DNA from: Terriglobia bacterium
GTDB lineage: Bacteria; Acidobacteriota; Vicinamibacteria; Vicinamibacterales; CAVVIG01
Direction of reading: 5' to 3'
Assembly (NCBI GenBank): GCA_020073005.1
Contig: JAIQFX010000067.1
Span: 1-59,070, forward strand
DNA length: 59,070 nucleotides
Below the pieces are notes generated by a model. It did no database searches and was not told the DNA's origin. It saw only the letters and a list, made by a program, of their open reading frames with translations. Numbering within the stretch: position 1 is the stretch's first letter; every line of letters starts with the position of its first letter. Below are positions 18,780-26,861 of the stretch, piece by piece. Position numbers and translations under genes: made by a program.

Positions 18780-18817
18780 GATTTGGTGATGTGATGATTT
18801 CGTGATTTGGTGATTCG
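18780..18817. repeat. Short direct repeat at gene junction
   Basis: Two exact copies of the 11-mer GATTTGGTGAT at 18780-18790 and 18804-18814 with a third partial variant (GATGATTTCG) between them. AT-richer than its surroundings and filling the widest intergenic gap in the window, between the carbamoyltransferase stop and the methyltransferase start. No inverted symmetry for a terminator. Confidence 0.7.
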
Positions 18818-18819
18818 GA

Positions 18820-20706
18820 TTAGCGCGCGGCGGCGGCAGCCGATTCAGGCGCGCGGCCGGCCGCCTGCGCGGTCTTGACGAACACGAAGTCCTCCATCAC
18901 GAGCACATCCATGTTCGTCTTCATGAAGCAGCGATACGCGTCGTCCGGCGTGCAGACGATCGGCTCGTCCTTCACGTTGAACGACGTGTTCACGATCACC
19001 GGGCAGCCGGTGCGCGCCTCGAATGCTTTCAGGATGTCGTAGTACAGAGGATTGACCTCGCGCCGCACAGTCTGAATCCGCGCTGAATAGTCGACGTGCG
19101 TCGCCGCGGGGATTTCCGATCGGACGACGTTCAACTTCTCGATGCCCCACAGCCGGTCGTCGGCGCTCGACGGCGTGACGCGGCGGCGCGGGCTGACGCC
19201 GGCGACCAGCAGCATGTAGGGGCTCTCGCCGTCGAGCTCGAACCAGTCCGCCACGCGCTCGCGCAGGACGACGGGCGCGAACGGCCGGAACGACTCGCGG
19301 AACTTGATCTTCAGGTTGAGCACCGACTGCATCTTCGGCGAGCGCGCGTCGCCGAGAATCGATCGAGCGCCGAGCGCGCGCGGTCCGAACTCCATGCGTC
19401 CCTGGAAAAGGCCGACGACCTGTTCGCTGGCCAGGTGGCCGGCGACGCGGGCCGGCAGGTCCGCGCGCCGCACGCGCTCCCCCTCGAGCCCGCGGCGCGT
19501 CATCCACGCCGCGATGTCGTCGTCGGAGTACGCGGGCCCGAGAAGGGCGCCCTGCATGTCGTCGTCATAGGGCGGCACGCCATCACGCGCTGATCCTGAA
19601 ACGCCAACGGCCGGCGTCCACGTGCCGCGCCGTTCCGCGCTCGTGCGCGGCTGGCCGAGGTAGCGATGCCAGATCGCCAGCGCGACGCCGAGCGCACCGC
19701 CGGCATCACCCGACGCGGGCTGGATCCACAGGTGACGGAACGGTCCCTCGCGCAGGATGCGGCCGTTGCCCACGCAGTTGAGCGCGACGCCGCCGGCCAT
19801 GCACAGCCGATCGAGTCCGGTCTCCCGGTGCGCGGTTCGCGCCATCCGCAGCATGACCTCCTCGGTCACCTCCTGGACGGAGCGCGCGAGATCCATCTCG
19901 CGCTGCGTCACCGGCGCGTCCGGCTCGCGGCGGGGGCCGCCGAAAAGCCGCTCGAATCCGCCGCCGGTCATCGTCAGGCCGCGGTGGAACTCGAAATTCT
20001 CGAGGTTGAGCTGGATGCTGCCGTCGGCGGCGACGTCGATCAGGTGGTCGCGGATCGCCGCGACGTACTTCGGCTCGCCGTACGGCGCGAGTCCCATGAT
20101 CTTGTACTCGCCCTCGTTCACCTTGAAGCCGGTGAAGTAGGTGAACGCCGAGTACAGCAGGCCGAGCGAGTGCGGGAAGTGCGTCTCTTTGATCAGCGAG
20201 AGCGCGTGGCCGCGGCCGGCGCCGATCGACGACGTCGTCCATTCGCCGACGCCGTCGATCGTCAGCACGGCCGCGTCTTCGAACGGCGACGGATAGAACG
20301 CCGACGCCGCGTGCGACTCGTGATGGTTGCCGAAGAGAATCGTCTGCTCCGTGCCCAGCGCCTTCTGGATCTCGTCGGCCTGCCACAGCTTTTCACCGAG
20401 CCACAGCGGCATGGCCATCATGAACGGACGGAAGCCGCGCGGCGACACGGCGACCGACGTTTCGAGCAGGCGATCGAACTTCACGAGGGGCTTCTCGTAG
20501 AACGCGACGTGCGTCACGTCCTCGATGCCGATGCCCGCCTCGCGCAGGCAATACGCGACGGCGTTCGACGGAAACGACGCGTCGTGCTTGATGCGCGTGA
20601 ACCGTTCTTCCTGCGCGGCGCCCACAATGCGGCCGTCCCGCAGCAGACACGCGGCGGAGTCATGGTAGTAGGCGGACAGACCGAGGACGTACACAGGACC
20701 AGGCAT
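18820..20706 (-). CDS. NodU/CmcH-type carbamoyltransferase
   Basis: Transfers a carbamoyl group from carbamoyl phosphate, via carbamoyl-adenylate, to a sugar hydroxyl. I chose ATG at 20706 (628 aa) because the conserved start VYVLGLSAYYHDSAA follows at once; a GTG at 20742 would add 12 residues and overlap the upstream gene. N-terminal Kae1/TsaD-like domain carries HHESH (His128-132) for metal binding; the C-terminal YrdC-like part has EFGPRALGARSILGD. Full length. Lies with SGNH, DUF5989 and SxtJ-family genes, a grouping common in glycan and natural-product clusters. Confidence 0.92.
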   Translation of the reverse strand: MPGPVYVLGLSAYYHDSAACLLRDGRIVGAAQEERFTRIKHDASFPSNAVAYCLREAGIGIEDVTHVAFYEKPLVKFDRLLETSVAVSPRGFRPFMMAMPLWLGEKLWQADEIQKALGTEQTILFGNHHESHAASAFYPSPFEDAAVLTIDGVGEWTTSSIGAGRGHALSLIKETHFPHSLGLLYSAFTYFTGFKVNEGEYKIMGLAPYGEPKYVAAIRDHLIDVAADGSIQLNLENFEFHRGLTMTGGGFERLFGGPRREPDAPVTQREMDLARSVQEVTEEVMLRMARTAHRETGLDRLCMAGGVALNCVGNGRILREGPFRHLWIQPASGDAGGALGVALAIWHRYLGQPRTSAERRGTWTPAVGVSGSARDGVPPYDDDMQGALLGPAYSDDDIAAWMTRRGLEGERVRRADLPARVAGHLASEQVVGLFQGRMEFGPRALGARSILGDARSPKMQSVLNLKIKFRESFRPFAPVVLRERVADWFELDGESPYMLLVAGVSPRRRVTPSSADDRLWGIEKLNVVRSEIPAATHVDYSARIQTVRREVNPLYYDILKAFEARTGCPVIVNTSFNVKDEPIVCTPDDAYRCFMKTNMDVLVMEDFVFVKTAQAAGRAPESAAAAAR

Positions 20707-20728
20707 CGTTACCACAGACGTGGGATCG

Positions 20729-21859
20729 TCATTCGCCGTCACCGGGCAGCGGCAGACCCTTCGCGATCAGCCCTCCAACGAGCCTGTCGCCGGCCACCGT
20801 CAGGTGGCCGAGGTCCACGAACAACTCGTCCCGCCCGCCCTCGCCGACGGCCTCGACGGGCTCGAGAATATTCACGACCGGGACTCGCAACTGCCGGCAC
20901 AGCTCGATGGTGTACGACACGGTGAGGCGCTGGTTCAGCGCGCTGACTTCCTTCATGTCGTACTCATAGCCAGGATCCGCCCGCATCTGCGCAAGCAGCG
21001 TCTCGACGGCGTGGCGGTCGAAGGTGTCAACGCCCTTCCAGCGCCTCGGAAACCGAATGACCTGGGTCACGAACACAAAGCGGGCCCGGCGATTGCGGAC
21101 CTTCTCGACGAGCTGCGAGAAGCTGCTGCGCAGTCGATCGAGATCGATTTGCCAGAACCGCTGCCGCGCGGTGGCACGCAGCGCGACCTTCTCGACGAGG
21201 TAGGTGTACAGCATCGAGCGGTAAAAGAGCGCCTTGTGCAGATGGCCGCCAATGGCGGCAATGTTCTGGTCTGCCTGCGTCCATCGCACATCCGTCGGGA
21301 TTTCGTTCCATCCCTCGTAGTAGAGCACCAGATCCGGCGAGAAGGTGCCCACCCAGGATTCCCAGTATTGGAGGATCAGACTGCTCTGAAATCCCGGTTT
21401 GCCGGCGTTGACGACGGTGATGGTCTTGCCGGCGAATCGTTGCGGCAGGCTACGCTTGAACTGCGCCGTCATCATTTCCTGATCCGACTGGCCGTCCTCG
21501 ACCGTTGACCCGCCGAGGAAGACGACGCGGTACTCGTCACCCGTCCGCGCCTGCTCCACATGGTCGCCGCGAAAACAGTTGCCGTCGAACGTCCTCGGCA
21601 TGTCCCGGTGCAGCTCGGCGCTGTACACGGTTCCATTGACACAGGGCCTTGGCCAATTGACCACCGTCTGCTGTTCCTGCGGCGGCGAGAACCGCTCGAC
21701 GCCGGCCGCATGGCCGCGCGAAAGCGGCGCCGTGATGTAATTCCAATCGTGCGCATGCGCAAAGAAATACTTCAGCCTGACAGTGGTCTCGGCCGCCAGG
21801 ACGAGCGTCAACGCCGGCGCGAGCGTGAACGCGACGAACTTGCGGGAACTCAGGCGCAC
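20729..21859 (-). CDS. Membrane-anchored SGNH-hydrolase-like protein
   Basis: 376 residues from GTG at 21859. An N-terminal helix (about 8-24) anchors it; the rest should be periplasmic. SGNH blocks are present: GGSTVEDG (Ser118), NAGKPGFQ, YYEGWNE in the block III position and VDLGHLT (Asp349, His352). Members of the superfamily in such loci remove or transfer acyl groups. 10 nt after the DUF5989 gene and upstream of the carbamoyltransferase. Clearly different in sequence from the two SGNH proteins at 28180 and 29337. Confidence 0.8.
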   Translation of the reverse strand: MRLSSRKFVAFTLAPALTLVLAAETTVRLKYFFAHAHDWNYITAPLSRGHAAGVERFSPPQEQQTVVNWPRPCVNGTVYSAELHRDMPRTFDGNCFRGDHVEQARTGDEYRVVFLGGSTVEDGQSDQEMMTAQFKRSLPQRFAGKTITVVNAGKPGFQSSLILQYWESWVGTFSPDLVLYYEGWNEIPTDVRWTQADQNIAAIGGHLHKALFYRSMLYTYLVEKVALRATARQRFWQIDLDRLRSSFSQLVEKVRNRRARFVFVTQVIRFPRRWKGVDTFDRHAVETLLAQMRADPGYEYDMKEVSALNQRLTVSYTIELCRQLRVPVVNILEPVEAVGEGGRDELFVDLGHLTVAGDRLVGGLIAKGLPLPGDGE

Positions 21860-21869
21860 CGGCGTGGGA

Positions 21870-22028
21870 TTAGAACAACGAATAGATGAACGGCGCGACC
21901 GCGCTGCTCTGCGCGAACACGAGCAGCAGGCCGAGCAGGATCAGCACGACGGCAATCGGCGCGAGCCAGTATTTCTTTTCGTGCTTGAGAAAGTCCCAGA
22001 ACTCGCCGAGAACGGAACGTTGAGCCAT
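21870..22028 (-). CDS. DUF5989-like small membrane protein
   Basis: A 52-residue protein from ATG at 22028, ending in TAA. It begins MAQRSVLGEFWDFLKHEKKY and has one membrane helix (about 22-40) ending FAQSSAVAPFIYSLF. This matches the small proteins (DUF5989) that accompany SxtJ-family and carbamoyltransferase genes. It is 9 nt downstream of the SxtJ-like gene and 10 nt upstream of the SGNH gene. Function unknown in the family. Confidence 0.85.
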   Translation of the reverse strand: MAQRSVLGEFWDFLKHEKKYWLAPIAVVLILLGLLLVFAQSSAVAPFIYSLF

Positions 22029-22037
22029 GTCGGACCT

Positions 22038-22430
22038 CTAGTAGAGATGATCGAAGTGTTTTGGATCGCGGAGACGCGCGGGCGACGGCGTCCACGTCGG
22101 CGGCGCGGCGCGCCAGCGGCGGCCGAGCCGGTCGCGCCCGAGCAGGCGCTGCAGCGCGCCATACGGCGTGATGATCACGAAGAAGAAGATCGACAGGAGG
22201 ATGCGGCTGTTGACCCAGCCGAGCGCGCGCGCGAACCGCATCCAGAGGCGATTGGGCGCGTCGAGGAGCCGCGGATACGCGAGCGCGACCCCGAAGAAGA
22301 TCACCGCCGCGGCCGCGAAGATCTCGGCGGCCGTGACGCGGCCGCGCCACAGGCGATGGGCGGCCAGCACGGCGCTCAGGCCGCCGAACGCCACGCCGAA
22401 CGATCGGCCGCCCGTACCCGGCTTCTCCAC
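22038..22430 (-). CDS. SxtJ-family membrane protein
   Basis: 130 residues from GTG at 22430; the GTG shares one base with the upstream TAG stop (TAGTG), which decides the start. Two or three hydrophobic stretches (about 10-25, 37-52, 78-95) around a polar YPRLLDAPNRLWMRFARALGWVNSRILL segment seen in SxtJ-like proteins; the tail is basic and ends DPKHFDHLY. Family members sit beside carbamoyltransferases; role unknown. Confidence 0.78.
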   Translation of the reverse strand: MEKPGTGGRSFGVAFGGLSAVLAAHRLWRGRVTAAEIFAAAAVIFFGVALAYPRLLDAPNRLWMRFARALGWVNSRILLSIFFFVIITPYGALQRLLGRDRLGRRWRAAPPTWTPSPARLRDPKHFDHLY

Positions 22431-22969
22431 TACTGCCACGGCTGCGATTCCTTCAGGAGCCGGCGCACCCACGGACTCCGATTCGCCCACGCGGCGACGA
22501 CGCCCTGCGAGGCGAATGTCGGCACGCAGAGCAGCGCGACACACGACAGCCATGCCGCCCACGTCGGCCAGCCCACGGCCTCGCCGAACGCGGCGACGAG
22601 CGCGATGTGCGTCACGGTCGCGATCAACAGCACCCAGCCGGCCACGCGCACCTGTCCCGCGGCGGATTGCGACCGGAACTCACGCCACATCGGATCGAGC
22701 CACGCGCGCAGCGACGAGGATCGCCACGCGCGCGGCGGCACGTCGATCGCCGCGTCGATCGCGCGTACGAGACGGCTGCCCGCGAGCACCTCCCTGACGC
22801 GCGCCTCGTCGGCGGGATCGGGGGGAGCCATGCGCACATCGCCGGCCGCCGCATCGATGCGCCGGGCCAGCAGTACCAGCCGCCCGCATGCCGCGCGGAA
22901 CCGGCCCCAGAGCGCGGCAAACGCGCGCAGCGCCACACTGCCTTCCGCGACGGCTTTCACGTCGGCCAT
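22430..22969 (-). CDS. Hypothetical protein with two C-terminal membrane helices
   Basis: 179 residues from ATG at 22969, preceded by a purine-rich GGGAAATAGGA that can serve as ribosome site and includes the upstream stop. The first 110 residues are soluble and helical, rich in Ala/Arg; then two hydrophobic helices (about 114-133 and 138-157) and a short tail ending KESQPWQ. I recognise no domain. It lies between the DUF4330/polytopic block and the SxtJ/carbamoyltransferase set, 2 nt from one and 1-nt overlap with the other. Confidence 0.7.
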   Translation of the reverse strand: MADVKAVAEGSVALRAFAALWGRFRAACGRLVLLARRIDAAAGDVRMAPPDPADEARVREVLAGSRLVRAIDAAIDVPPRAWRSSSLRAWLDPMWREFRSQSAAGQVRVAGWVLLIATVTHIALVAAFGEAVGWPTWAAWLSCVALLCVPTFASQGVVAAWANRSPWVRRLLKESQPWQ

Positions 22970-22971
22970 TC

Positions 22972-23757
22972 CTATTTCCCTCCATCTGGCGCGGACGCCG
23001 GCAACGGCGTGGCGCGCTCGATGACGCCATCGAGCCGATACCGATCCGTTTCGAAGATCAGGGTTTCCCCCGCACGGAGCCACACGCTCTTGTACTCCCA
23101 GCCACCGAGGCGTCGCGCCTTGGCCGGGATTCGCACCGTGCCCTCGACGACAACGCCCGCCACGTCGCCGGGGGGCAGCCGGGCGGATTCACCGGTGGCG
23201 CGCACAGCCACCATCGTCGCCCGCTCGTCGGGTTGGAGGAGCGATGTGTCCCCGCGCTCCCACCGATCGCGGTCGCCTTCACGAACGAGCGGCACCACGG
23301 CGGGCAGCATCACGAATCGCACGCGCACCTCAATCGTGGCGCCGCGCTCTGGTTCGACGACGAGCGCGGCCGTGCGCACCGCGACTTCGGTCGCCTCGTC
23401 GAAGAGGTGAATGTCGTACGTGCCAGGATCCATCTTCGGCAGTTCCAATTCGACCTCCTCGGGCGTCTGGAGGAGGAACGTCGCCTGGAGCACGATGCGA
23501 TTGAGCGAAAGCGGCTCGCCCGCCTTTCCGAGGACCGCCACGAGATACGGACGAAAGTGGCGGCCCTCCAGGCGAAGCCGCAACGGCGTTTCGGGCGTGA
23601 AGAGACTGGGCGTCACGCGGACGATCTCCGGAGGAGGAATCCTGAACACCCGATACGCGACGTAGCCTCCCGGCACCACGAGCGCGAGGAACACGACGAC
23701 CGCGAGGTCCACCAGATTGAAGCGTCCAAACAGCCGGCCACGTGAATCGATCAGCAT
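22972..23757 (-). CDS. DUF4330/TIG-like membrane-anchored protein, copy 3
   Basis: 261 residues from ATG at 23757, the shortest copy. Starts DSRGRLFGRFNLVD with one helix (about 17-38), then YRVFRIPPPEIVRVTPSLF leading into the TIG-like region (LEGRHFRPYLVAVLG; KMDPGTYDIHLFDE). C-terminal strands read WLRAGETLIFETDRYRLDGV. Follows its presumed partner, the polytopic gene at 23780, after 22 nt. Shows that the minimal unit is helix, TIG-like domain and DUF4330-like closing strands. Confidence 0.77.
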   Translation of the reverse strand: MLIDSRGRLFGRFNLVDLAVVVFLALVVPGGYVAYRVFRIPPPEIVRVTPSLFTPETPLRLRLEGRHFRPYLVAVLGKAGEPLSLNRIVLQATFLLQTPEEVELELPKMDPGTYDIHLFDEATEVAVRTAALVVEPERGATIEVRVRFVMLPAVVPLVREGDRDRWERGDTSLLQPDERATMVAVRATGESARLPPGDVAGVVVEGTVRIPAKARRLGGWEYKSVWLRAGETLIFETDRYRLDGVIERATPLPASAPDGGK

Positions 23758-23779
23758 AGATTTTGGGGATCGGAGTTGA

Positions 23780-25135
23780 TCATGGCTTGTGCATTCGGGA
23801 TCCGAGACTGAAGACCCGCGGTTTCGCGAGCGCCGCCAGCGTCCACGTGAATCCGGCGGCGCTCAACAACACGACCGCGGGCATCACCATGTCGCGATGG
23901 CGCACGAGCGTGCCGATGTTGCCGCTATTGGGCGCGATGACGACGACACCGGCGGCCACGGTCGCCAGCAGGAGCCATGTCATGAGCGGGTCGCGCCGCC
24001 ATCCAGCCAGCACGCCGGGAACGCCAAGGAGCACGAGCCCGTACCAGACGAGCTGTTGAGGCAGGTACGCGAGGCCGGAGGCCGACGTGATCTGCCACGG
24101 CCACGGCACGGTGAAGAATGCCACGACGGCGCGGACCAGGAACCTCGCGGCCTCGTCGGGTTCGAGCGTCGGCGCGATGCGCGAGCCGTAGGAGTAGAAA
24201 CGCTGATCGAGCACCTTGTAGCCGTACCCGAAGCTGGCGGTGTAGCCAATCTGTCGTTCGGCGGCGGCGCGCGCGACGTTCATGGCCCGGTCCCGGATCG
24301 ACGGCCGGGACACCGCGGCCGCACTGGCCACGGCGATCAGCAGGACGGCGACCGCGGCAATGGAGGGCCGCCTCGTGATCAGCCATGCCACGACACCGGC
24401 CACACAGCCCGCCACGGCGACGTACAGGGCCGCTGATCGGAGCGTCATGATCGCGTAGCCGGTCGCCACAGCACACAGCGCGCCGATGACACGCGCGCGC
24501 ATGGTCCTCGAACGGACCACGCGCAAGGTGAACGAAATCAGGAATGCCGACAAGGCGAATTGCATCGACTCCTTGAGCATCGAGACCGACCACGCCATCG
24601 TCGAGGGCCAGAACAGCAGAAGTGCGAACCCCATGATCGCCGTGGATGGTCCGAAGCTCTGCCGGGCCATTCGGTACAGCGCGACCGCGCCGGCGAGAAA
24701 CGCCGCGGTGCTGATGAAATTCAGCCCGTAGGGCGCGGCGCCGACCAGGAACTGGATCGCGCCGAGCACGTAGGAGTACGACGTGGCGCCATAAGGGTTG
24801 TAGAGAATGTTTTCGTTGACCGGACCAATCGGCGCCTCCAGCCAGATGTTTCGAATCCACCACGAACGCGTGATCGCGAACTGGCTGTCTGGAAAGTACG
24901 TGTTGAAGTGCTGGTTCTGGCCGGTCGTGAGCAACAGCGCGAAGATGGCGCCGGCGCGAATCAGTGTTCCCGCGCCGAGCAAGGCGGCAACCCATCGTCG
25001 TTCCGACGCGTCGAGCCCGCGAGCGGCCCACGTCCACAGCAGCGGCAGCAGGAGCGCAAACACGACCGTCAGCGGCGACACGCTGTACGCGACGCCGGCG
25101 AGCACGCCAACGAGCGCCCACTTCACCGTCGTCAT
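23780..25135 (-). CDS. Polytopic GT-C-like membrane protein, copy 3
   Basis: 451 residues from ATG at 25135 (ATGA overlap with the upstream DUF4330-like gene). About eleven hydrophobic segments. Motifs: SPLT (20-23), ERRW, YFPDSQFAITRSWWIRNI with Asp83, GATSYSYVLG, LKES, VLDQRFY, LLPQQ replaced by YLPQQLVWY, and PNSGNIGTLVRHRDMVMP. Same family as the proteins at 11973, 15627 and 26861, with divergent loops. Presumed inner-membrane, GT-C-like; catalytic activity not shown. Confidence 0.78.
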   Translation of the reverse strand: MTTVKWALVGVLAGVAYSVSPLTVVFALLLPLLWTWAARGLDASERRWVAALLGAGTLIRAGAIFALLLTTGQNQHFNTYFPDSQFAITRSWWIRNIWLEAPIGPVNENILYNPYGATSYSYVLGAIQFLVGAAPYGLNFISTAAFLAGAVALYRMARQSFGPSTAIMGFALLLFWPSTMAWSVSMLKESMQFALSAFLISFTLRVVRSRTMRARVIGALCAVATGYAIMTLRSAALYVAVAGCVAGVVAWLITRRPSIAAVAVLLIAVASAAAVSRPSIRDRAMNVARAAAERQIGYTASFGYGYKVLDQRFYSYGSRIAPTLEPDEAARFLVRAVVAFFTVPWPWQITSASGLAYLPQQLVWYGLVLLGVPGVLAGWRRDPLMTWLLLATVAAGVVVIAPNSGNIGTLVRHRDMVMPAVVLLSAAGFTWTLAALAKPRVFSLGSRMHKP

Positions 25136-25992
25136 TGCCGCGCCGCCCGCTCCGCCGTCACACCGGAAATGACGGCGAAATGCGTGATGAGCCCGTCGGC
25201 CAGATACGACGGGGTCACGAACTGAAAGGACTGGCCGGCGCGCATGCGGCGCCGGCCGTCGAACTCCCACGTGCCGTTGATCTGCTGGAGGCCCGCGCGC
25301 ACCACCAGCTCCAGCCGCGCGCGCGGCGGGTCAACGGCAGCCACGATGCCGCCGCCACTCAGGAGAAAGCTGACGGGCCTCGGCGGATCCGCCAGGCGGC
25401 GCATGGAGACGATCGTGGGCGGCTTGAGCGGCCACGATTTCTGCGCGTTGACGTCCACATCGCCGACCTTGATGACCGAGGCCAGTTCCTCGGGCCCGTC
25501 GACGCGCAGCACGAACTCGGTCAATGCGCGAGGAGGCGCGGCGGCCGTGGTCGGCCGCGGCGTATCGGGCTCGATGACGGTGAACGCCTGCGGCCGGCGC
25601 AGGACCTCATGGCTTTCGTCGTACAAGTACAGGTCGTACGCGCCGACACCCACCACCTTCGGCAGCTCGACGTACGCCAATGTCGGCCGCTCGAGCAGGA
25701 ACTCCGCCTGGTTAGGATTGTCTGGCAGGTCCACGAAGGCGGGCGGCTGACCCGCCGGCGCGATGAACGCGCGAAGGTACGGCCGCAGGTTATTGCCTTC
25801 AATCCGCAAGCGGTGCTCGCCCTCGAGCTGAAACGCATCCGGATCGATCTTCAGGATCTCAGGCGTCGGGGTGCGAAACACGCGATACGTCGCCACGCCC
25901 AGCGGCAGCAGGAGCAGCACCAGCAGCAGCACGGCCGCATCCACCACGTTGATACGGCCGAAGAGCCGCCCCTGTTGATCGAGAACCGGCAT
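25132..25992 (-). CDS. DUF4330/TIG-like membrane-anchored protein, copy 4
   Basis: 286 residues from ATG at 25992, sharing one base with the stop of copy 5. N-terminus DQQGRLFGRINVVD and one helix (about 17-37); TIG-like part with IEGNNLRPYLRAFIAPAG and GVGAYDLYLYDESHEV; closing strands RMRAGQSFQFVTPSYLADGL. Immediately follows copy 5, so two family members are made after the polytopic protein at 26861. Which polytopic protein each serves is unclear, since copy 4 also overlaps the next polytopic gene by 4 nt. Confidence 0.77.
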   Translation of the reverse strand: MPVLDQQGRLFGRINVVDAAVLLLVLLLLPLGVATYRVFRTPTPEILKIDPDAFQLEGEHRLRIEGNNLRPYLRAFIAPAGQPPAFVDLPDNPNQAEFLLERPTLAYVELPKVVGVGAYDLYLYDESHEVLRRPQAFTVIEPDTPRPTTAAAPPRALTEFVLRVDGPEELASVIKVGDVDVNAQKSWPLKPPTIVSMRRLADPPRPVSFLLSGGGIVAAVDPPRARLELVVRAGLQQINGTWEFDGRRRMRAGQSFQFVTPSYLADGLITHFAVISGVTAERAARQ

Positions 25993-26861
25993 CAGCGCCC
26001 TGGCGCCTTCTGGGCCCGCTCGGGAGCCGCGCGCAACGCGGTAATCGAGCCCGCGATCATGTACGTCGAGGTGGCGAACGCGAACCCGCCGCTGATTCTC
26101 AGGCGTTGCGGGCCGGCGTACTCCCACACGTCGCCGCGGCGCACGGCGCCGAGCCGGACGACGGCGTCGAAGAGACTCGACGGGGCCACGGTCGCCAGCG
26201 GGCCGCCCTCGAGCCGCAGGCTTCTCGGACCGGACGGATCGGTGGCGTGCTGCCATGAGAGGATCACGGCGGCCAGGCTCGAGGCCGAGCCGACTTCCGG
26301 CTGGTTCAGATCCGCGTCTCCCACTTTGATCGCGGGCACGATGTCCGGATCGACGCTGAAACGCACGTCCAGATCCAGAATCGCGTTCGGTCCTACAGGA
26401 GTCCCCGGGCTCGTCACGACCGGCTTCGGCGGCGGCGGTGGCGGCGTGAGCGTGAAGGCCTGCGTAATCCGCGCGACCTCGCGTCCTTCATCGAAGAGAT
26501 AGACGTCGTACGTTCCCGTTCGCAGGTCGGGCGGCAGGTCAAGCTCGATCGCCGACGGCGTCTGGATCAGGTAATTGGCTCGCAGGCCGTCCGGAAGATT
26601 GACCGCCGACAGCACCAGTCCCGTCTTCGACACGAACGCGCGGAGGAAAGGACGGAAGTGCTCGCCCGTGACGCGAATCTGCCGTGGACCGTCGACGCTC
26701 AGGCTCGTCGGCGTCACGGCGCGCATGATCGGATCGGGCACGCGCAACGTGCGGTACGCGACGAACGCGAGCGGAATGATGAGCAGCACGAACGCCGCGG
26801 CGGCGGCGTCGATCAGATTTACACGGCCTCGCAGCCGCCCGCGCCCGTCGAGCATCGACAT
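25992..26861 (-). CDS. DUF4330/TIG-like membrane-anchored protein, copy 5
   Basis: 289 residues from ATG at 26861 (TGATG with the upstream stop). Starts LDGRGRLRGRVNLID plus one helix; TIG-like region VTGEHFRPFLRAFVSKTG and DLRTGTYDVYLFDEGREVARI; then a proline run (TLTPPPPPPKPVV) as linker; closing strands RISGGFAFATSTYMIAGSI. The proline linker splits TIG-like and C-terminal parts, supporting a two-domain reading of the family. Confidence 0.77.
   Translation of the reverse strand: MSMLDGRGRLRGRVNLIDAAAAAFVLLIIPLAFVAYRTLRVPDPIMRAVTPTSLSVDGPRQIRVTGEHFRPFLRAFVSKTGLVLSAVNLPDGLRANYLIQTPSAIELDLPPDLRTGTYDVYLFDEGREVARITQAFTLTPPPPPPKPVVTSPGTPVGPNAILDLDVRFSVDPDIVPAIKVGDADLNQPEVGSASSLAAVILSWQHATDPSGPRSLRLEGGPLATVAPSSLFDAVVRLGAVRRGDVWEYAGPQRLRISGGFAFATSTYMIAGSITALRAAPERAQKAPGR

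Noticed and set aside
18780-18817. Repeat as transcription terminator
   Set aside because: No inverted repeat or T-run on the coding strand; the repeats are direct.
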